The position numbers and the translations under genes were made by a program. Source: Bradyrhizobium acaciae (lineage in GTDB: Bacteria > Pseudomonadota > Alphaproteobacteria > Rhizobiales > Xanthobacteraceae). From it: a stretch of DNA of 38,318 nucleotides. The notes below the pieces were generated by a model. That model had not been told where the DNA came from and ran no database searches. It saw nothing but the letters and a program-made list of their open reading frames with translations. Below are positions 24,889-33,412 of this stretch, piece by piece; position 1 is the stretch's first letter; every line of letters begins with the position of its first letter. Location of the stretch: contig NZ_JACMYK010000072.1 in assembly GCF_020889785.1 (NCBI RefSeq), forward strand, positions 1-38,318, read 5' to 3'.

Positions 24889-26148
24889 ATGTACGCAACA
24901 ACCCTCGAAACAATTCAGGCGACCAGGTCGAAGCGAACCGCCTATACGCGCGGAATGCTCGCACTTCTCGCCATCGCCGTGCTCTTGAAGGCCGCGTGGT
25001 TCTCCCGGCTGGGCCTGGGACAAGACCGCGAACTCGTCGATTTCGATGCCTTCTACATCGTCGCAAAACTGGTGTGGCATGGCACCGTGGAGCAAGCCTA
25101 CCAGTTCGCGAAGCTCATCGTGATCCAGAGAGAGGCGTCGGGCGGCCACGACAGCTTCATGCCGTGGACCTATCCGCCGCAATTCAGCCTGTTGCTCGCG
25201 CCATTCGCACTGATCCCGGTCGGGATCGCCTACCTGCTGTTCACGGCCTCGACACTTGCACTCTACCTCGCAGTGCTGCGCCGCATCGCCGGAAGCCGGT
25301 TCGTGCTGGTGCTCATCATTTTGTTTCCGACAATCGGAATCACGCTCGCGTGCGGCCAGAACAGCTTCCTCACGGCAGCGCTGATCGGGCTGGTTTGCCT
25401 GTTCTTCGAAGAGCGACCGGCTGTCGCCGGTGTCGCCCTCGGGCTCATGATCATCAAACCGCATCTCGCGATTGCATTCGCGGTCTATGCCATCCTGCGG
25501 CGTTCCTGGGTCGTCGTGTTCACGGCCGGCGCAGTCGTGCTGGCCAGCTCGGTGATCTGCACGGCGTTGTTCGGCGTACAGATCTGGACCGCGCTGCTGC
25601 AAAGCGTCCGCGACTCGTCGGCCTTCCTCGAGCAAGGCTACTATCCGCTGTATCGAATGATCTCGATCTATGCCGCGCTGCGGACAGCAGGTCTCTCCGC
25701 ATCTGGATCATTTGTCGGCCAGGTCGCCGTTGCCGTCCTCGCGCTCGGCGTCGTGCTCATTGCGGTGTACCGGAAGATGCCCGTACGCGAGAGCCTCGGC
25801 CTGACCGCGATCGTATCCGTCTGCATCAGCCCCTACGCCTACGATTACGACTTTCTGATCTTCGGCATCGGTCTGGCCCTGCTGTTGCCGGCGCTGCTGG
25901 CGAACGCGCGCGAGTGGGAGCGGGGAATCATCTACATCCTGCCGATCCCGATCGGAGCCCTCGGCTACATGCGGGCGACGCAGATGGCGGCTTCCCACAA
26001 GGACCCTCAGTGGCTCGACGTGCTCTCGATCGGAGGCTTCGCGATCCTTCCGCTCATCGCGCTGATTGTCGGAATCCTGCTGCTGCGCAGTTCGAGTTCT
26101 GAAACGATCCAGTCCGTCCCGGCACAAGGACCGCTTGCAAGAATTTGA
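24889..26148 (+). CDS. Polytopic membrane protein, GT87-type mannosyl/arabinosyltransferase (DUF2029)
   Basis: A 419-residue integral membrane protein with about ten hydrophobic segments. An N-terminal helix (MLALLAIAVLLKAAWF) leads to a periplasmic loop with DFDAFYIVAKLVWHG, the position of the catalytic aspartate in polyprenyl-phosphate-dependent GT-C enzymes of the GT87 (DUF2029) group. SFMPWTYPPQFSLLLAPFAL is typical of this family. The ATG at 24889 was preferred to the adjacent TTG. Likely role: transfer of a mannose- or arabinose-type sugar from a polyprenyl-phosphate donor on the outer face of the inner membrane. It converges on a second GT-C-like gene in the DPA operon. Confidence 0.72.
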   Translation: MYATTLETIQATRSKRTAYTRGMLALLAIAVLLKAAWFSRLGLGQDRELVDFDAFYIVAKLVWHGTVEQAYQFAKLIVIQREASGGHDSFMPWTYPPQFSLLLAPFALIPVGIAYLLFTASTLALYLAVLRRIAGSRFVLVLIILFPTIGITLACGQNSFLTAALIGLVCLFFEERPAVAGVALGLMIIKPHLAIAFAVYAILRRSWVVVFTAGAVVLASSVICTALFGVQIWTALLQSVRDSSAFLEQGYYPLYRMISIYAALRTAGLSASGSFVGQVAVAVLALGVVLIAVYRKMPVRESLGLTAIVSVCISPYAYDYDFLIFGIGLALLLPALLANAREWERGIIYILPIPIGALGYMRATQMAASHKDPQWLDVLSIGGFAILPLIALIVGILLLRSSSSETIQSVPAQGPLARI

Positions 26149-26194
26149 GCCGCGGGCACGCGTGATTGGAATCAATGTGGGGCCATGCCCCGCC

Positions 26195-27838
26195 TCACCG
26201 TGCGAGTATGTCGAGACGATCACGTGCCGGCAGCGTCGACGCGAACACCTTCAAGGCGCTGTCGACGACCTCCCGCTCCGCAGCCGGAGTGATATAGAAG
26301 TCGACATCGCCCTGCTCGCCGGTTACCGGAATCGTGTGCAGTACCGCGACCTTCTTCCAACTGGCCGGCACGCCCTTTGGAAACCAGCTGTCGTAGATCA
26401 TGGCGACACCGACGTGATGTTGATCTGCGAGCGCGGCCATCTCGTCTGGGCCGTAATGACCGGCGAGCTTCGCCTTGCGCACGCGTTCCGAACCGAGCCC
26501 CCACAAATCAAGAACGAAGTTCGGATTCCTCCAGGCAACCAGCCCGAGATCATTGACGGCCACCGGCCGATCGTAGAGTTGCTGGGCAAAACGACGCAGC
26601 TGATAATGCTGCTCGTAGATGCCGCGTGAGGCGAACGGCGTCTCCAGGGCAGCACTGACATAGCCGACGCTGGCAAGGCCGGCCAACCCGACGCTGGCGA
26701 GTGTTGCGGCAGTCCATTGCGGCACGCTCAGAAGCGTCCTGGCACGCGCAACGGCATACAGCAGCGCCAGCACCGCGAGCGCCACGATGTAGACCTCATA
26801 CCGATAGAACCAGCCGTATTGGCCGAAGGCCAGATGCGCGCCGATCGCGACGAGAACCGTCGCACAGACCGTCAGCGCGCCGCGGTCGACGCGAAGCGGC
26901 CACATTGCGCACGCCAGCGCCAGACCAAGCAGCGTCAGGCGAAAGCCGGTAGGGTCCTGGAAGCTGGCACCGAGATTGCGGAGGATCGAGGCAACCACGC
27001 TGGTTCCCTCATAGGCGGTTTCCGCGACATGCGACTTGAGCAACACCGAGCTTGGCAGCAGTGGAAGACCGAGGGAGGCCATCCGCGCGAAATAGCCTGC
27101 GAACGCGCAGAGGATCACGATGGCGGCGGCACCGGCGAAGCGACGCCGGCCGAGCAATGCAAAGCCCCCGATCGCCGCAAGCGCAAATGCCGCCCCCTCG
27201 AAACGAATGAGCGGCAGCAGCACGAGTGCAACGAAGTGCATCCGGGTCGGCGGTCGTCCACGCGCGGCCTCGACCAAGCCGCCGAAGGTCGTGATCGTAG
27301 CCCAGACGTGAAGGCTGTGCTCCATGCCGGTCATCGGCAAGGCAATTGCGCTCGACGAGAGGATCGCCAGCAGCGCGACAATGAAAGACAGCGGCTTCTC
27401 CTGCGCTGGTGCGAGCAGCCCCGCCGTTTCGAGAATGCGCAGGAAGGTTGCGACCGTCGCCGCTGCGGCTACGGCATTGATCAACAGCGGTCCGAATGCG
27501 CCGAGATGCAGCGTCTCGGTCACGACCAGCAGGTAGGGCCAGATGATCGACGAGCTTGGCGACGAGACCTCGGACGCGTTGACCCCGTAACCGCCCGATC
27601 GGATGTGATCGGCCACGGCGAGATGGATGTAGGGGTCGTCGAGCGTGAAGATGAGCCGGCCATTGCAGAGAGCGATGCAGCAGATCAGCACCACCACGAA
27701 CAGGCCGAGCCACAGCAACGCCGTCGCCAGCGGAACGTTTTGCCAGATCGAGCCCGACAACAGCGGCCGATCGGGCGAAGCCGCCGCGACATGATCGCGA
27801 TCTCCGGTGTGCAGACTATCTCGACCAGACAGGAACAT
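26195..27838 (-). CDS. Polytopic membrane glycosyltransferase-like protein (GT-C, AftB-like candidate)
   Basis: A 547-residue membrane protein with roughly ten transmembrane segments, the first at about residues 38-60 (LATALLWLGLFVVVLICCIA). It is followed by FTLDDPYIHLAVADHIRSGG; the acidic pair D67-D68 followed by PYI is the usual GT-C signature of polyprenyl-phosphate sugar transferases. A C-terminal periplasmic region has LDLWGLGSERVRKAKLAGHY and ends ARDRLDILAR. The gene follows dprE2 by 79 bp on the same strand, so decaprenylphosphoryl-arabinose is the most likely donor, as for mycobacterial AftB beside ubiA. The acceptor is unknown. Membership of the AftB family is inference. Confidence 0.65.
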   Translation of the reverse strand: MFLSGRDSLHTGDRDHVAAASPDRPLLSGSIWQNVPLATALLWLGLFVVVLICCIALCNGRLIFTLDDPYIHLAVADHIRSGGYGVNASEVSSPSSSIIWPYLLVVTETLHLGAFGPLLINAVAAAATVATFLRILETAGLLAPAQEKPLSFIVALLAILSSSAIALPMTGMEHSLHVWATITTFGGLVEAARGRPPTRMHFVALVLLPLIRFEGAAFALAAIGGFALLGRRRFAGAAAIVILCAFAGYFARMASLGLPLLPSSVLLKSHVAETAYEGTSVVASILRNLGASFQDPTGFRLTLLGLALACAMWPLRVDRGALTVCATVLVAIGAHLAFGQYGWFYRYEVYIVALAVLALLYAVARARTLLSVPQWTAATLASVGLAGLASVGYVSAALETPFASRGIYEQHYQLRRFAQQLYDRPVAVNDLGLVAWRNPNFVLDLWGLGSERVRKAKLAGHYGPDEMAALADQHHVGVAMIYDSWFPKGVPASWKKVAVLHTIPVTGEQGDVDFYITPAAEREVVDSALKVFASTLPARDRLDILAR

Positions 27839-27917
27839 GACGGCCAACCGTTAGAACCCGGGACCAAATCGACACACGCCGCGGCCCCTCAATAATCCGC
27901 CGGTATGCGCCCGACGG

Positions 27918-28664
27918 TCAGATACGCATCCGCTTGAAAACGGGCTCCGGCAACGCACAGATGATCGTCATCACCAGCCAGAACCGCCGGGCTACATAGA
28001 TCACGTCACGCGGCTTCATCACGTCGGCCCGGAAGATATCCTCCGCAACCCGATCCGGCTGGACCGTCAGCGGCGCCGGCAGCTTCATATGCGCAGTCAT
28101 CTTCGTGCGTACGAACCCGGGCTTGACGGTGACCACGCGAACCTTGCCGGCCAGCGCCAGGCGGTTGCGCAGGCCGGACAGGAATTGCGAGAAGCCGGCC
28201 TTGGCCGCGCCGTAGTAATAGTTCGACGCGCGCCCGCGATCGCCGGCAACCGAGCTGACCCCGACGATGGTGCCAGAACCGCGCGCCTCGAACGCTTGCG
28301 CGAACAGTTCGAGCAGCAGGCTGGGCGCCTCGAAATTCGTACGCATGATTGTCGTCGCAAGCTCAGGATCGGTCTGGGCACGGAGCTGGTCGCCGAGTTC
28401 TCCGACGACGCACACAATGGTGTCCGGGAGCGCGGAGAGGCCGGCGACGAAGCCGGCAAGCTGCCCGGTCTGCAGCACGTCCAGCGCTTGGACCGTTGCT
28501 TCGACGCCGCTTCGCGTCCTGATATCATCTGCGTTGCGCTGCGCTGCCTCGAGATCGCGGGCGGCCAGCGTCACGCGCCATCCCTCCCTTGCATAGCGCA
28601 GCGCGGTCGCGTGCCCGATGTCCGAGCTGCCGCCAATCACCAGAATTGATTTTGTGCCGGTCAT
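27918..28664 (-). CDS. dprE2: Decaprenylphosphoryl-2-keto-ribose reductase (DprE2-type SDR)
   Basis: A 248-residue SDR. GGSSDIG (11-17) binds NADH; the catalytic residues S138, Y151 and K155 lie in GVSSVAG and YYYGAAKAG. TNFEAPSLLLELFAQAFEAR and the C-terminal RDVIYVARRFWLVMTIICAL, ending in a basic KRMRI tail, are characteristic of DprE2 and suggest membrane association. With DprE1 it epimerises decaprenylphosphoryl-ribose to decaprenylphosphoryl-arabinose (DPA). The start at 28664 shares one base with the dprE1 stop (TGATG), showing tight coupling; the longer open frame upstream lies within dprE1 and is rejected. Confidence 0.85.
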   Translation of the reverse strand: MTGTKSILVIGGSSDIGHATALRYAREGWRVTLAARDLEAAQRNADDIRTRSGVEATVQALDVLQTGQLAGFVAGLSALPDTIVCVVGELGDQLRAQTDPELATTIMRTNFEAPSLLLELFAQAFEARGSGTIVGVSSVAGDRGRASNYYYGAAKAGFSQFLSGLRNRLALAGKVRVVTVKPGFVRTKMTAHMKLPAPLTVQPDRVAEDIFRADVMKPRDVIYVARRFWLVMTIICALPEPVFKRMRI

Positions 28665-30019
28665 CAGATTCCAAGCCGTGCTGAAAGATGGGACGAAAGA
28701 CGGGTGTTCGCCCCGGTCTGCTGGCGGATGTCCCGCAAGGCCGCGAGGCCGGGATATCCGGATTCGAATGTCGCGCGGGACTGCCTTGCGTCCTTGGCGA
28801 GGTAAAGCCGGCCGCCGGCGTCGACCACCAGTGCGTCGAGCTGGTCGAGAAATGCGAACAGCGTTTCGGTGACCGGAAAATCCATCGTCAATGTGTAGCC
28901 GCGAAGCGGAAATGAGATGAGTCCGCTCGCGTCGCCAAGCAGCTTGAGCACCGCAAGAAACGACGCATCGCCGCGCCGCGATACCCGATCCAGAATGTCG
29001 GCGAGCGTGCGGCGCGCGCGGTCCTGCGGGATCACGCATTGATACTGCACGAAACCGCGACGGCCGTAGATCCTGTTCCAATCGGCGATCGCATCGAGCG
29101 GAAAGAAATAGGGATCCCAATGGACGAGCCGCACTTTGCCCTGATGCGCGGCACCGCGGCGGAAGTAGAGCTCGTTGAACGCCCGCATCGAGGCGCGGTT
29201 GAGCAGCCATCCCGGAAACAGCTCCGGCACCGACAGGCGCGACGTGCGAACGCCGGGGAACGGCGCGAGGTCGGGTCCGAGCATATCCTTGTCGCGGCGG
29301 GTGGCGTGCTCGGCCAGATAGACCAGCGACCGCCCAAGCGCCGCGCCGCGCGCGAGGCAATCGATCCAGGCCACCGAATAGGTTGTCGATTCGCTGCTTT
29401 CCAGTTGATCGATCGCCGCGTCGAGATTGCCGGCAACGCGCGTGTCCTGCCGCAGCCACGCCGTCTCGATTGGGAGCAGCCGCAACGTCGCCTCGAGGAT
29501 CATGCCGGTCAGGCCCATGCCCCCCAGCGTCGCCGCGAACAGCGCGGCATTTTCCGACCGAGAGCAGGTGACGATCTCACCGCCCGGCAGCGCGAGGCGG
29601 AACGAAACGACGATATTGGCGAAGCCGCCGTCGCGATGGTGGTTCTTGCCGTGAACGTCGGCCGCAATCGCGCCTCCGACCGTCACGAATTTCGTGCCGG
29701 GCACGACCTTCAGGAAGAAGCCGCGCGGCTCGAACGCGGCAAGAATGTCGGCAATGGTCACGCCGGCTTCGACGGTCAATTGGGCGGTCGCCGCATCGAA
29801 GCTCCGCATCCGGTTCAGGCCGCGCGACGAAATCGTGGATTGGGTCCCGATCGCGGCATCGCCATAGGCGCGGCCTGCCCCGCGCGCGACGACGCCCGAC
29901 CGCGCAAGCAGATGGTCCCGCGCGCCTGCCGGCGTCTGCGGAGCCAGCAATTCGGTCGACACTCTGGGATAGTTGCCCCAGCCGGAGAGGCCGCACGCGC
30001 CCACTCCGGAGTTCGACAT
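28664..30019 (-). CDS. dprE1: Decaprenylphosphoryl-beta-D-ribose 2'-oxidase (DprE1)
   Basis: A 451-residue FAD-dependent oxidase of the VAO/PCMH fold. RGAGRAYGDAAIG and GTKFVTVGGAIAADVHGKNH (109-128) form the FAD site, and the C-terminal RLYLAKDARQSRATF holds the substrate lysine K409. Compared with my memory of the mycobacterial enzyme, the cysteine attacked by benzothiazinones is replaced by threonine (T378 in RGYTLTMDFPV). The ATG at 30019 follows AGGAAA; an ATG at 30049, two bases after the ubiA stop, is the alternative. Relatives include NoeP/NoeO-region proteins needed for Nod-factor arabinosylation in Azorhizobium (from memory). Confidence 0.88.
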   Translation of the reverse strand: MSNSGVGACGLSGWGNYPRVSTELLAPQTPAGARDHLLARSGVVARGAGRAYGDAAIGTQSTISSRGLNRMRSFDAATAQLTVEAGVTIADILAAFEPRGFFLKVVPGTKFVTVGGAIAADVHGKNHHRDGGFANIVVSFRLALPGGEIVTCSRSENAALFAATLGGMGLTGMILEATLRLLPIETAWLRQDTRVAGNLDAAIDQLESSESTTYSVAWIDCLARGAALGRSLVYLAEHATRRDKDMLGPDLAPFPGVRTSRLSVPELFPGWLLNRASMRAFNELYFRRGAAHQGKVRLVHWDPYFFPLDAIADWNRIYGRRGFVQYQCVIPQDRARRTLADILDRVSRRGDASFLAVLKLLGDASGLISFPLRGYTLTMDFPVTETLFAFLDQLDALVVDAGGRLYLAKDARQSRATFESGYPGLAALRDIRQQTGANTRLSSHLSARLGI

Positions 30020-30051
30020 CACGTTTCCTGGCAACGCAGCCGACGGCATCG

Positions 30052-31470
30052 CTAGATAGCGGCGAGCATGATGAGGCCGATCGCGCCAAGGGCAAACCAG
30101 CTGACGCGATCCCTCAGCGCGAAGATGACCGGATCGTCATCGATCAATCCGCGTTGCGCGAACAGCATCACGCGACTGATCCAGTACATCAATATCGGAC
30201 AGCCGACCCAGAGCAGTTGCGGGTGGCTGTAAAGCGCGCGAACCGTATCGGACGAGATGTAGAGCGTGAAGATCACGACGGCGTTGAAGCCCGACGCGGC
30301 CGCGAGGATCGCGATCATCGCCTTGTCTTCGATCTGGTAGCCGCGCGCCGCCAGCACGACACCGTCCGGTTGGCTCGCGAGCTCGATATAGCGCTTCACC
30401 AAGGCCAGCGACATGAAGATGAACAGCGAGAACGCGAGCAGCCATTCCGACATCGGCACGCTGATCGCGACCGCGCCGCCGATCACGCGGACGGTGTAAA
30501 GCGTCGCGAGCACGACGACGTCGACGGTCGCGATGCGCTTGAGCCAGAGCGAATAGGAAGTCGTCAGCACCAGATAGCCGAGCAGGACGCCGCCGAACGC
30601 GAGCGATATCGACAATGCGATCGCAGATGCGCTGACCAGCGCCATGGCCATCGCGCCGACGGCTTGTGATGCCGCGATGGCGCCGCTTGCGATCGGACGA
30701 TGGCGCTTGGCCGGATGCGCGCGGTCGGCCTTGGCGTCGAGAATGTCGTTCAGGATGTAGGCGCCCGATGCGCAAAGCGAGAATGCGATCACGGCAAACA
30801 GTGAGGTCGCCGCCGATCCCAGTGAGAATTTGTGCGCGGTCAGGAGCGGCACCAGCACGAGGCCGTTCTTGGCATATTGATGCACCCTGAACAGCTTCAG
30901 CCAGCTGCGCATGCTGGCCCGCGCGGGCGTGGCAGGCTCGGATCGAGCGGGGCGCGCGACATGCGATGCGAAGCCGGGCAACGCAACCGCTGCGCTGCCG
31001 ACATAGTCAAAGCCCTGACCCAGCGCGGGCGGAAGCTCTTCGTCCCGCGCCGCCGGCGATTGGCCGTCCGGTGCGGCAGCCCAGGCGGTGAAGACGCCGA
31101 GATGCTGGGCGACGGCACTGACGAACGGCTCGGGGTAGGTTTCTGAACAGAGATAGACCGGACGGCCTTCGCCCAACGCCTGCAACAGGAACGTCACAGC
31201 GTTGTGGTCGAATTGCGCGCGCGAGGAATCGAAACCCGACGCATCAACAGCCCGCGCTGATCGCGCTTCCGATCCGAAGGCCGCGGCAAGCGCCGCAATG
31301 AATGCGTGAAAGCTGTGGCTCAGGGCTGATGCGATATCCGCCGCGAACGCGCTTCCCGGGAGCATGACTTCGTCGACATCGACGACGAGCGGCCGGCCCT
31401 TTGCGCGCAGCGGATCGCGGAGGGCATCGCTGCCCCCCTGCTCGACCCGTTCTGGAACGCTGGCTCGCAT
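30052..31470 (-). CDS. UbiA-type phosphoribosyl/prenyl transferase fused to a degenerate HAD domain
   Basis: A 472-residue fusion from the ATG at 31470 (GGAAG upstream). Residues 187-472 are a UbiA-superfamily membrane domain with about eight helices; NDILDAKADRAHPAKRHRP (241-259) is the Mg-binding motif, and the order matches decaprenyl-phosphate phosphoribosyltransferase (DPPR synthase, NoeC). Residues 25-175 resemble the HAD phosphatase domain often fused to this family, but its motifs have decayed: DVDEV (31-35) for DxDGT, CSETY for a TASDR-type motif, and FDYVGSAAVALP where GDS/D acids are expected. It begins the ubiA-dprE1-dprE2 series and would make decaprenylphosphoryl-5-phosphoribose. 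Confidence 0.83.
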   Translation of the reverse strand: MRASVPERVEQGGSDALRDPLRAKGRPLVVDVDEVMLPGSAFAADIASALSHSFHAFIAALAAAFGSEARSARAVDASGFDSSRAQFDHNAVTFLLQALGEGRPVYLCSETYPEPFVSAVAQHLGVFTAWAAAPDGQSPAARDEELPPALGQGFDYVGSAAVALPGFASHVARPARSEPATPARASMRSWLKLFRVHQYAKNGLVLVPLLTAHKFSLGSAATSLFAVIAFSLCASGAYILNDILDAKADRAHPAKRHRPIASGAIAASQAVGAMAMALVSASAIALSISLAFGGVLLGYLVLTTSYSLWLKRIATVDVVVLATLYTVRVIGGAVAISVPMSEWLLAFSLFIFMSLALVKRYIELASQPDGVVLAARGYQIEDKAMIAILAAASGFNAVVIFTLYISSDTVRALYSHPQLLWVGCPILMYWISRVMLFAQRGLIDDDPVIFALRDRVSWFALGAIGLIMLAAI

Positions 31471-31624
31471 ACGCGCGGTCTTCCGGTGGCCCCCTCCCCA
31501 TTCTCCCGGACTTTCCCTAATTTGGTGTGAACTTGGGGGGAGGCAGACGCCCGGCAGATCGCGCCGGAAGGCGTTCCGCAAAAGCCCGGCCCGCGACGCG
31601 GATTGAGCGCGGCGAGACGGAAAA

Positions 31625-31701
31625 TGGCGATCCCGGGAAGACTCGAACTTCCGACCTACGGTTTAGGAAACCGTCGCTCTATCCGGCTGAGCTACGGGAC
31701 C
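31625..31701 (-). tRNA. tRNA-Arg (anticodon CCT)
   Basis: On the minus strand the sequence folds into a complete cloverleaf: acceptor stem GGTCCCG with CGGGATC (one G-U pair), D-arm GCTC/GAGC, anticodon stem ACGGT/ACCGT around TTCCTAA (anticodon CCT, reading AGG), T-stem GGAAG/CTTCC with loop TTCGAGT, discriminator G and an encoded CCA (31625-31627). A T run follows the 3' end. It sits between the ubiA-HAD gene and the monooxygenase gene; no integrase or repeated tRNA end was found beside it. Confidence 0.95.
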
Positions 31702-31823
31702 GCACCGCCCGCAAGCCGAAGCATGCGGGCGCCGCCATCCCATAGCAGAGGCGCCGGGTGATCGCCAGCCCGCGCCCGGTGCGGCCGCGAGCGAAGTTGC
31801 GCGGAGATTTGGCGCTTCGCGCG

Positions 31824-33329
31824 TTACGCCACCCGGCGGGCCGGATCCATGGCCGCGTCGGTCGCACTGGCCCGACGCGCCGGCAGAAACTCGATGGCCT
31901 CATCCTTCAGCGAGCCGAAGCGCAGCGTCATGATGTCGAGTGCATAGTTCTGGTAGAGGCGCCACGGCCGGCGTGAGCCCTGCTTGGGGAACCTGGCGGC
32001 GGCGCGCTGGATGTAGCCCGAGGAGAAATCCACCCAGGGCAGTTCAGTCACAGTCGGATCGTTCCGCCGCGGCGTCACCTGCGCGTAGCCGTTCGCCTTC
32101 ATGTGATTGAGCATGCGGCAGACATATTCGCAGGTCAGGTCGCATTTCAGCGTCCAGGATGCGTTGGTGTAGCCGAAGGCGGCGGCGAGGTTCGGTACGC
32201 CCGAGTACATCAGCCCCTTGTAGTTCATGGTCTTCGACAGATCGACAGCCGCGCCGTCAACCTTGATCTCGAGCCCGCCGAGCACCTGGAGATCGAGGCC
32301 GGTCGCGGTCACCACGACGTCGGCGTCGAGCACATTGCCCGACTTGAGCTTGATGCCGCTGGGCGTGAAGGTCTCGATCCGATCGGTGACGACGGACGAA
32401 GCGCCGCTGCGCAACGATTGAAAGAGATCGCCGTTCGGCACCAGGCAAAGCCGCTGGTCCCACGGATTGTAGCGCGGCGTGAAATGCGTGGCGATGTCGT
32501 AGTCGGGGCCGAGCGCGTGGCGCACGCCGCCGAGGATCAGCTTCTTCACGCGCTCCGGATCGCGCTTGCAGAGCCGGTAGAAATACATGCCGAGCAGCAC
32601 GTTCTTCCAGCGGGTGATGCCGTAGGCGAGCTTTGCAGGCAGCCGCGCCCGCAGCCAGTTGGCGACCTTGTCCTCATCCGGCCGCGCCACGACGTAGGTC
32701 GGCGAACGTTGCAGCATCGTGACATGGGCGGCGGTCTTGGCCATTTCCGGCACCAGCGTCACCGCGGTCGCGCCGCTGCCGATCACCACCACCTTCTTGC
32801 CGGCATAGTCGATGTCGTCGGTCCACTGCTGCGGATGGACGACACGGCCGGCGAAATCGGCGATGCCGGGGAAGTCGGGCGTGTAGCCGTGCTCATATTT
32901 GTAGTAGCCGCTGCACATGAACAGGAAGTTGCAGGTGAAGCGCTCGATCGTCTTCTCCGGTCCGCGCTCGACCTCGACAGTCCATTGCGAATCCGCCGAT
33001 GACCAATCGGCGCTGATGACGCGATGGTTGAAGCGGATGTTCTTGTCGATGCCATAGACGCGCGCGGTCTCGCGCACATAGTTCAGGATCGAGGGGCCGT
33101 CGGCGATCGCCTTCGGCTCGGTCCACGGCCGGAACGAATAGCCGAGCGTGTACATGTCGGAATCGGAGCGGATGCCGGGATAGCGGAACAGGTCCCAGGT
33201 GCCGCCGATGCAATCGCGGCCTTCAAGGATGGCGTAGCTGCGATCCGGAGAGTTGGCCTGCAAATGGTAGCCGGCGCCGATGCCCGACAGCCCCGCGCCC
33301 ACGATCAACACGTCGAAATGAGCGGACAT
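31824..33329 (-). CDS. Flavin-containing Baeyer-Villiger monooxygenase (EthA-like)
   Basis: A 501-residue flavoprotein. The FAD motif GAGLSG is at residues 11-16, the Baeyer-Villiger fingerprint FAGRVVHPQQW at 159-169, and the NADPH motif GSGATA at 184-189. GGTWDLFRYPGIRSDSDMYT is typical of the EthA-like group. It inserts oxygen into ketones or sulfoxidises thioethers; the natural substrate is unknown. The ATG at 33329 was chosen for the family N-terminus (MSAHFDVLIVGAG) with GGAGG upstream; an upstream ATG at 33359 adds ten residues that overlap the operator array. It is divergent from a TetR gene, like ethA-ethR of mycobacteria. Confidence 0.9.
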   Translation of the reverse strand: MSAHFDVLIVGAGLSGIGAGYHLQANSPDRSYAILEGRDCIGGTWDLFRYPGIRSDSDMYTLGYSFRPWTEPKAIADGPSILNYVRETARVYGIDKNIRFNHRVISADWSSADSQWTVEVERGPEKTIERFTCNFLFMCSGYYKYEHGYTPDFPGIADFAGRVVHPQQWTDDIDYAGKKVVVIGSGATAVTLVPEMAKTAAHVTMLQRSPTYVVARPDEDKVANWLRARLPAKLAYGITRWKNVLLGMYFYRLCKRDPERVKKLILGGVRHALGPDYDIATHFTPRYNPWDQRLCLVPNGDLFQSLRSGASSVVTDRIETFTPSGIKLKSGNVLDADVVVTATGLDLQVLGGLEIKVDGAAVDLSKTMNYKGLMYSGVPNLAAAFGYTNASWTLKCDLTCEYVCRMLNHMKANGYAQVTPRRNDPTVTELPWVDFSSGYIQRAAARFPKQGSRRPWRLYQNYALDIMTLRFGSLKDEAIEFLPARRASATDAAMDPARRVA

Positions 33330-33344
33330 GCCCTGACCCTCCGG

Positions 33345-33392
33345 TGACAGTATTGACAATCTGTATTGTCAGATAACTTGACATCTGACAAT
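33345..33392. promoter_or_regulatory. Array of TGACA/TGTCA half-sites between divergent monooxygenase and TetR genes
   Basis: At least five TGACA or TGTCA half-sites lie in 48 bp. The clearest dyad is ATTGTCAGAT (33365-33374), 8-bp spacer, ATCTGACAAT (33383-33392), with perfect 10-bp arms. A second, TTGACAAT-CTGT-ATTGTCAG (33353-33372), overlaps it, and TGACAGTATTGACAAT opens the array. An extended multi-site operator suits cooperative binding by a TetR protein, as described for EthR. The region also holds the promoters of both genes. Confidence 0.65.
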
Positions 33393-33412
33393 GCCTCGTG
33401 TCAATAGAATTC

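Noticed and set aside
26717..27895. 392-codon plus-strand frame over the GT-C-like gene
   Set aside because: Antisense to a protein with clear transmembrane segments; the shadow is highly charged, as the complement of hydrophobic codons usually is.
31625..31823. Genomic island attached at tRNA-Arg
   Set aside because: No integrase, no partial repeat of the tRNA end in the window and no change of gene style across it.
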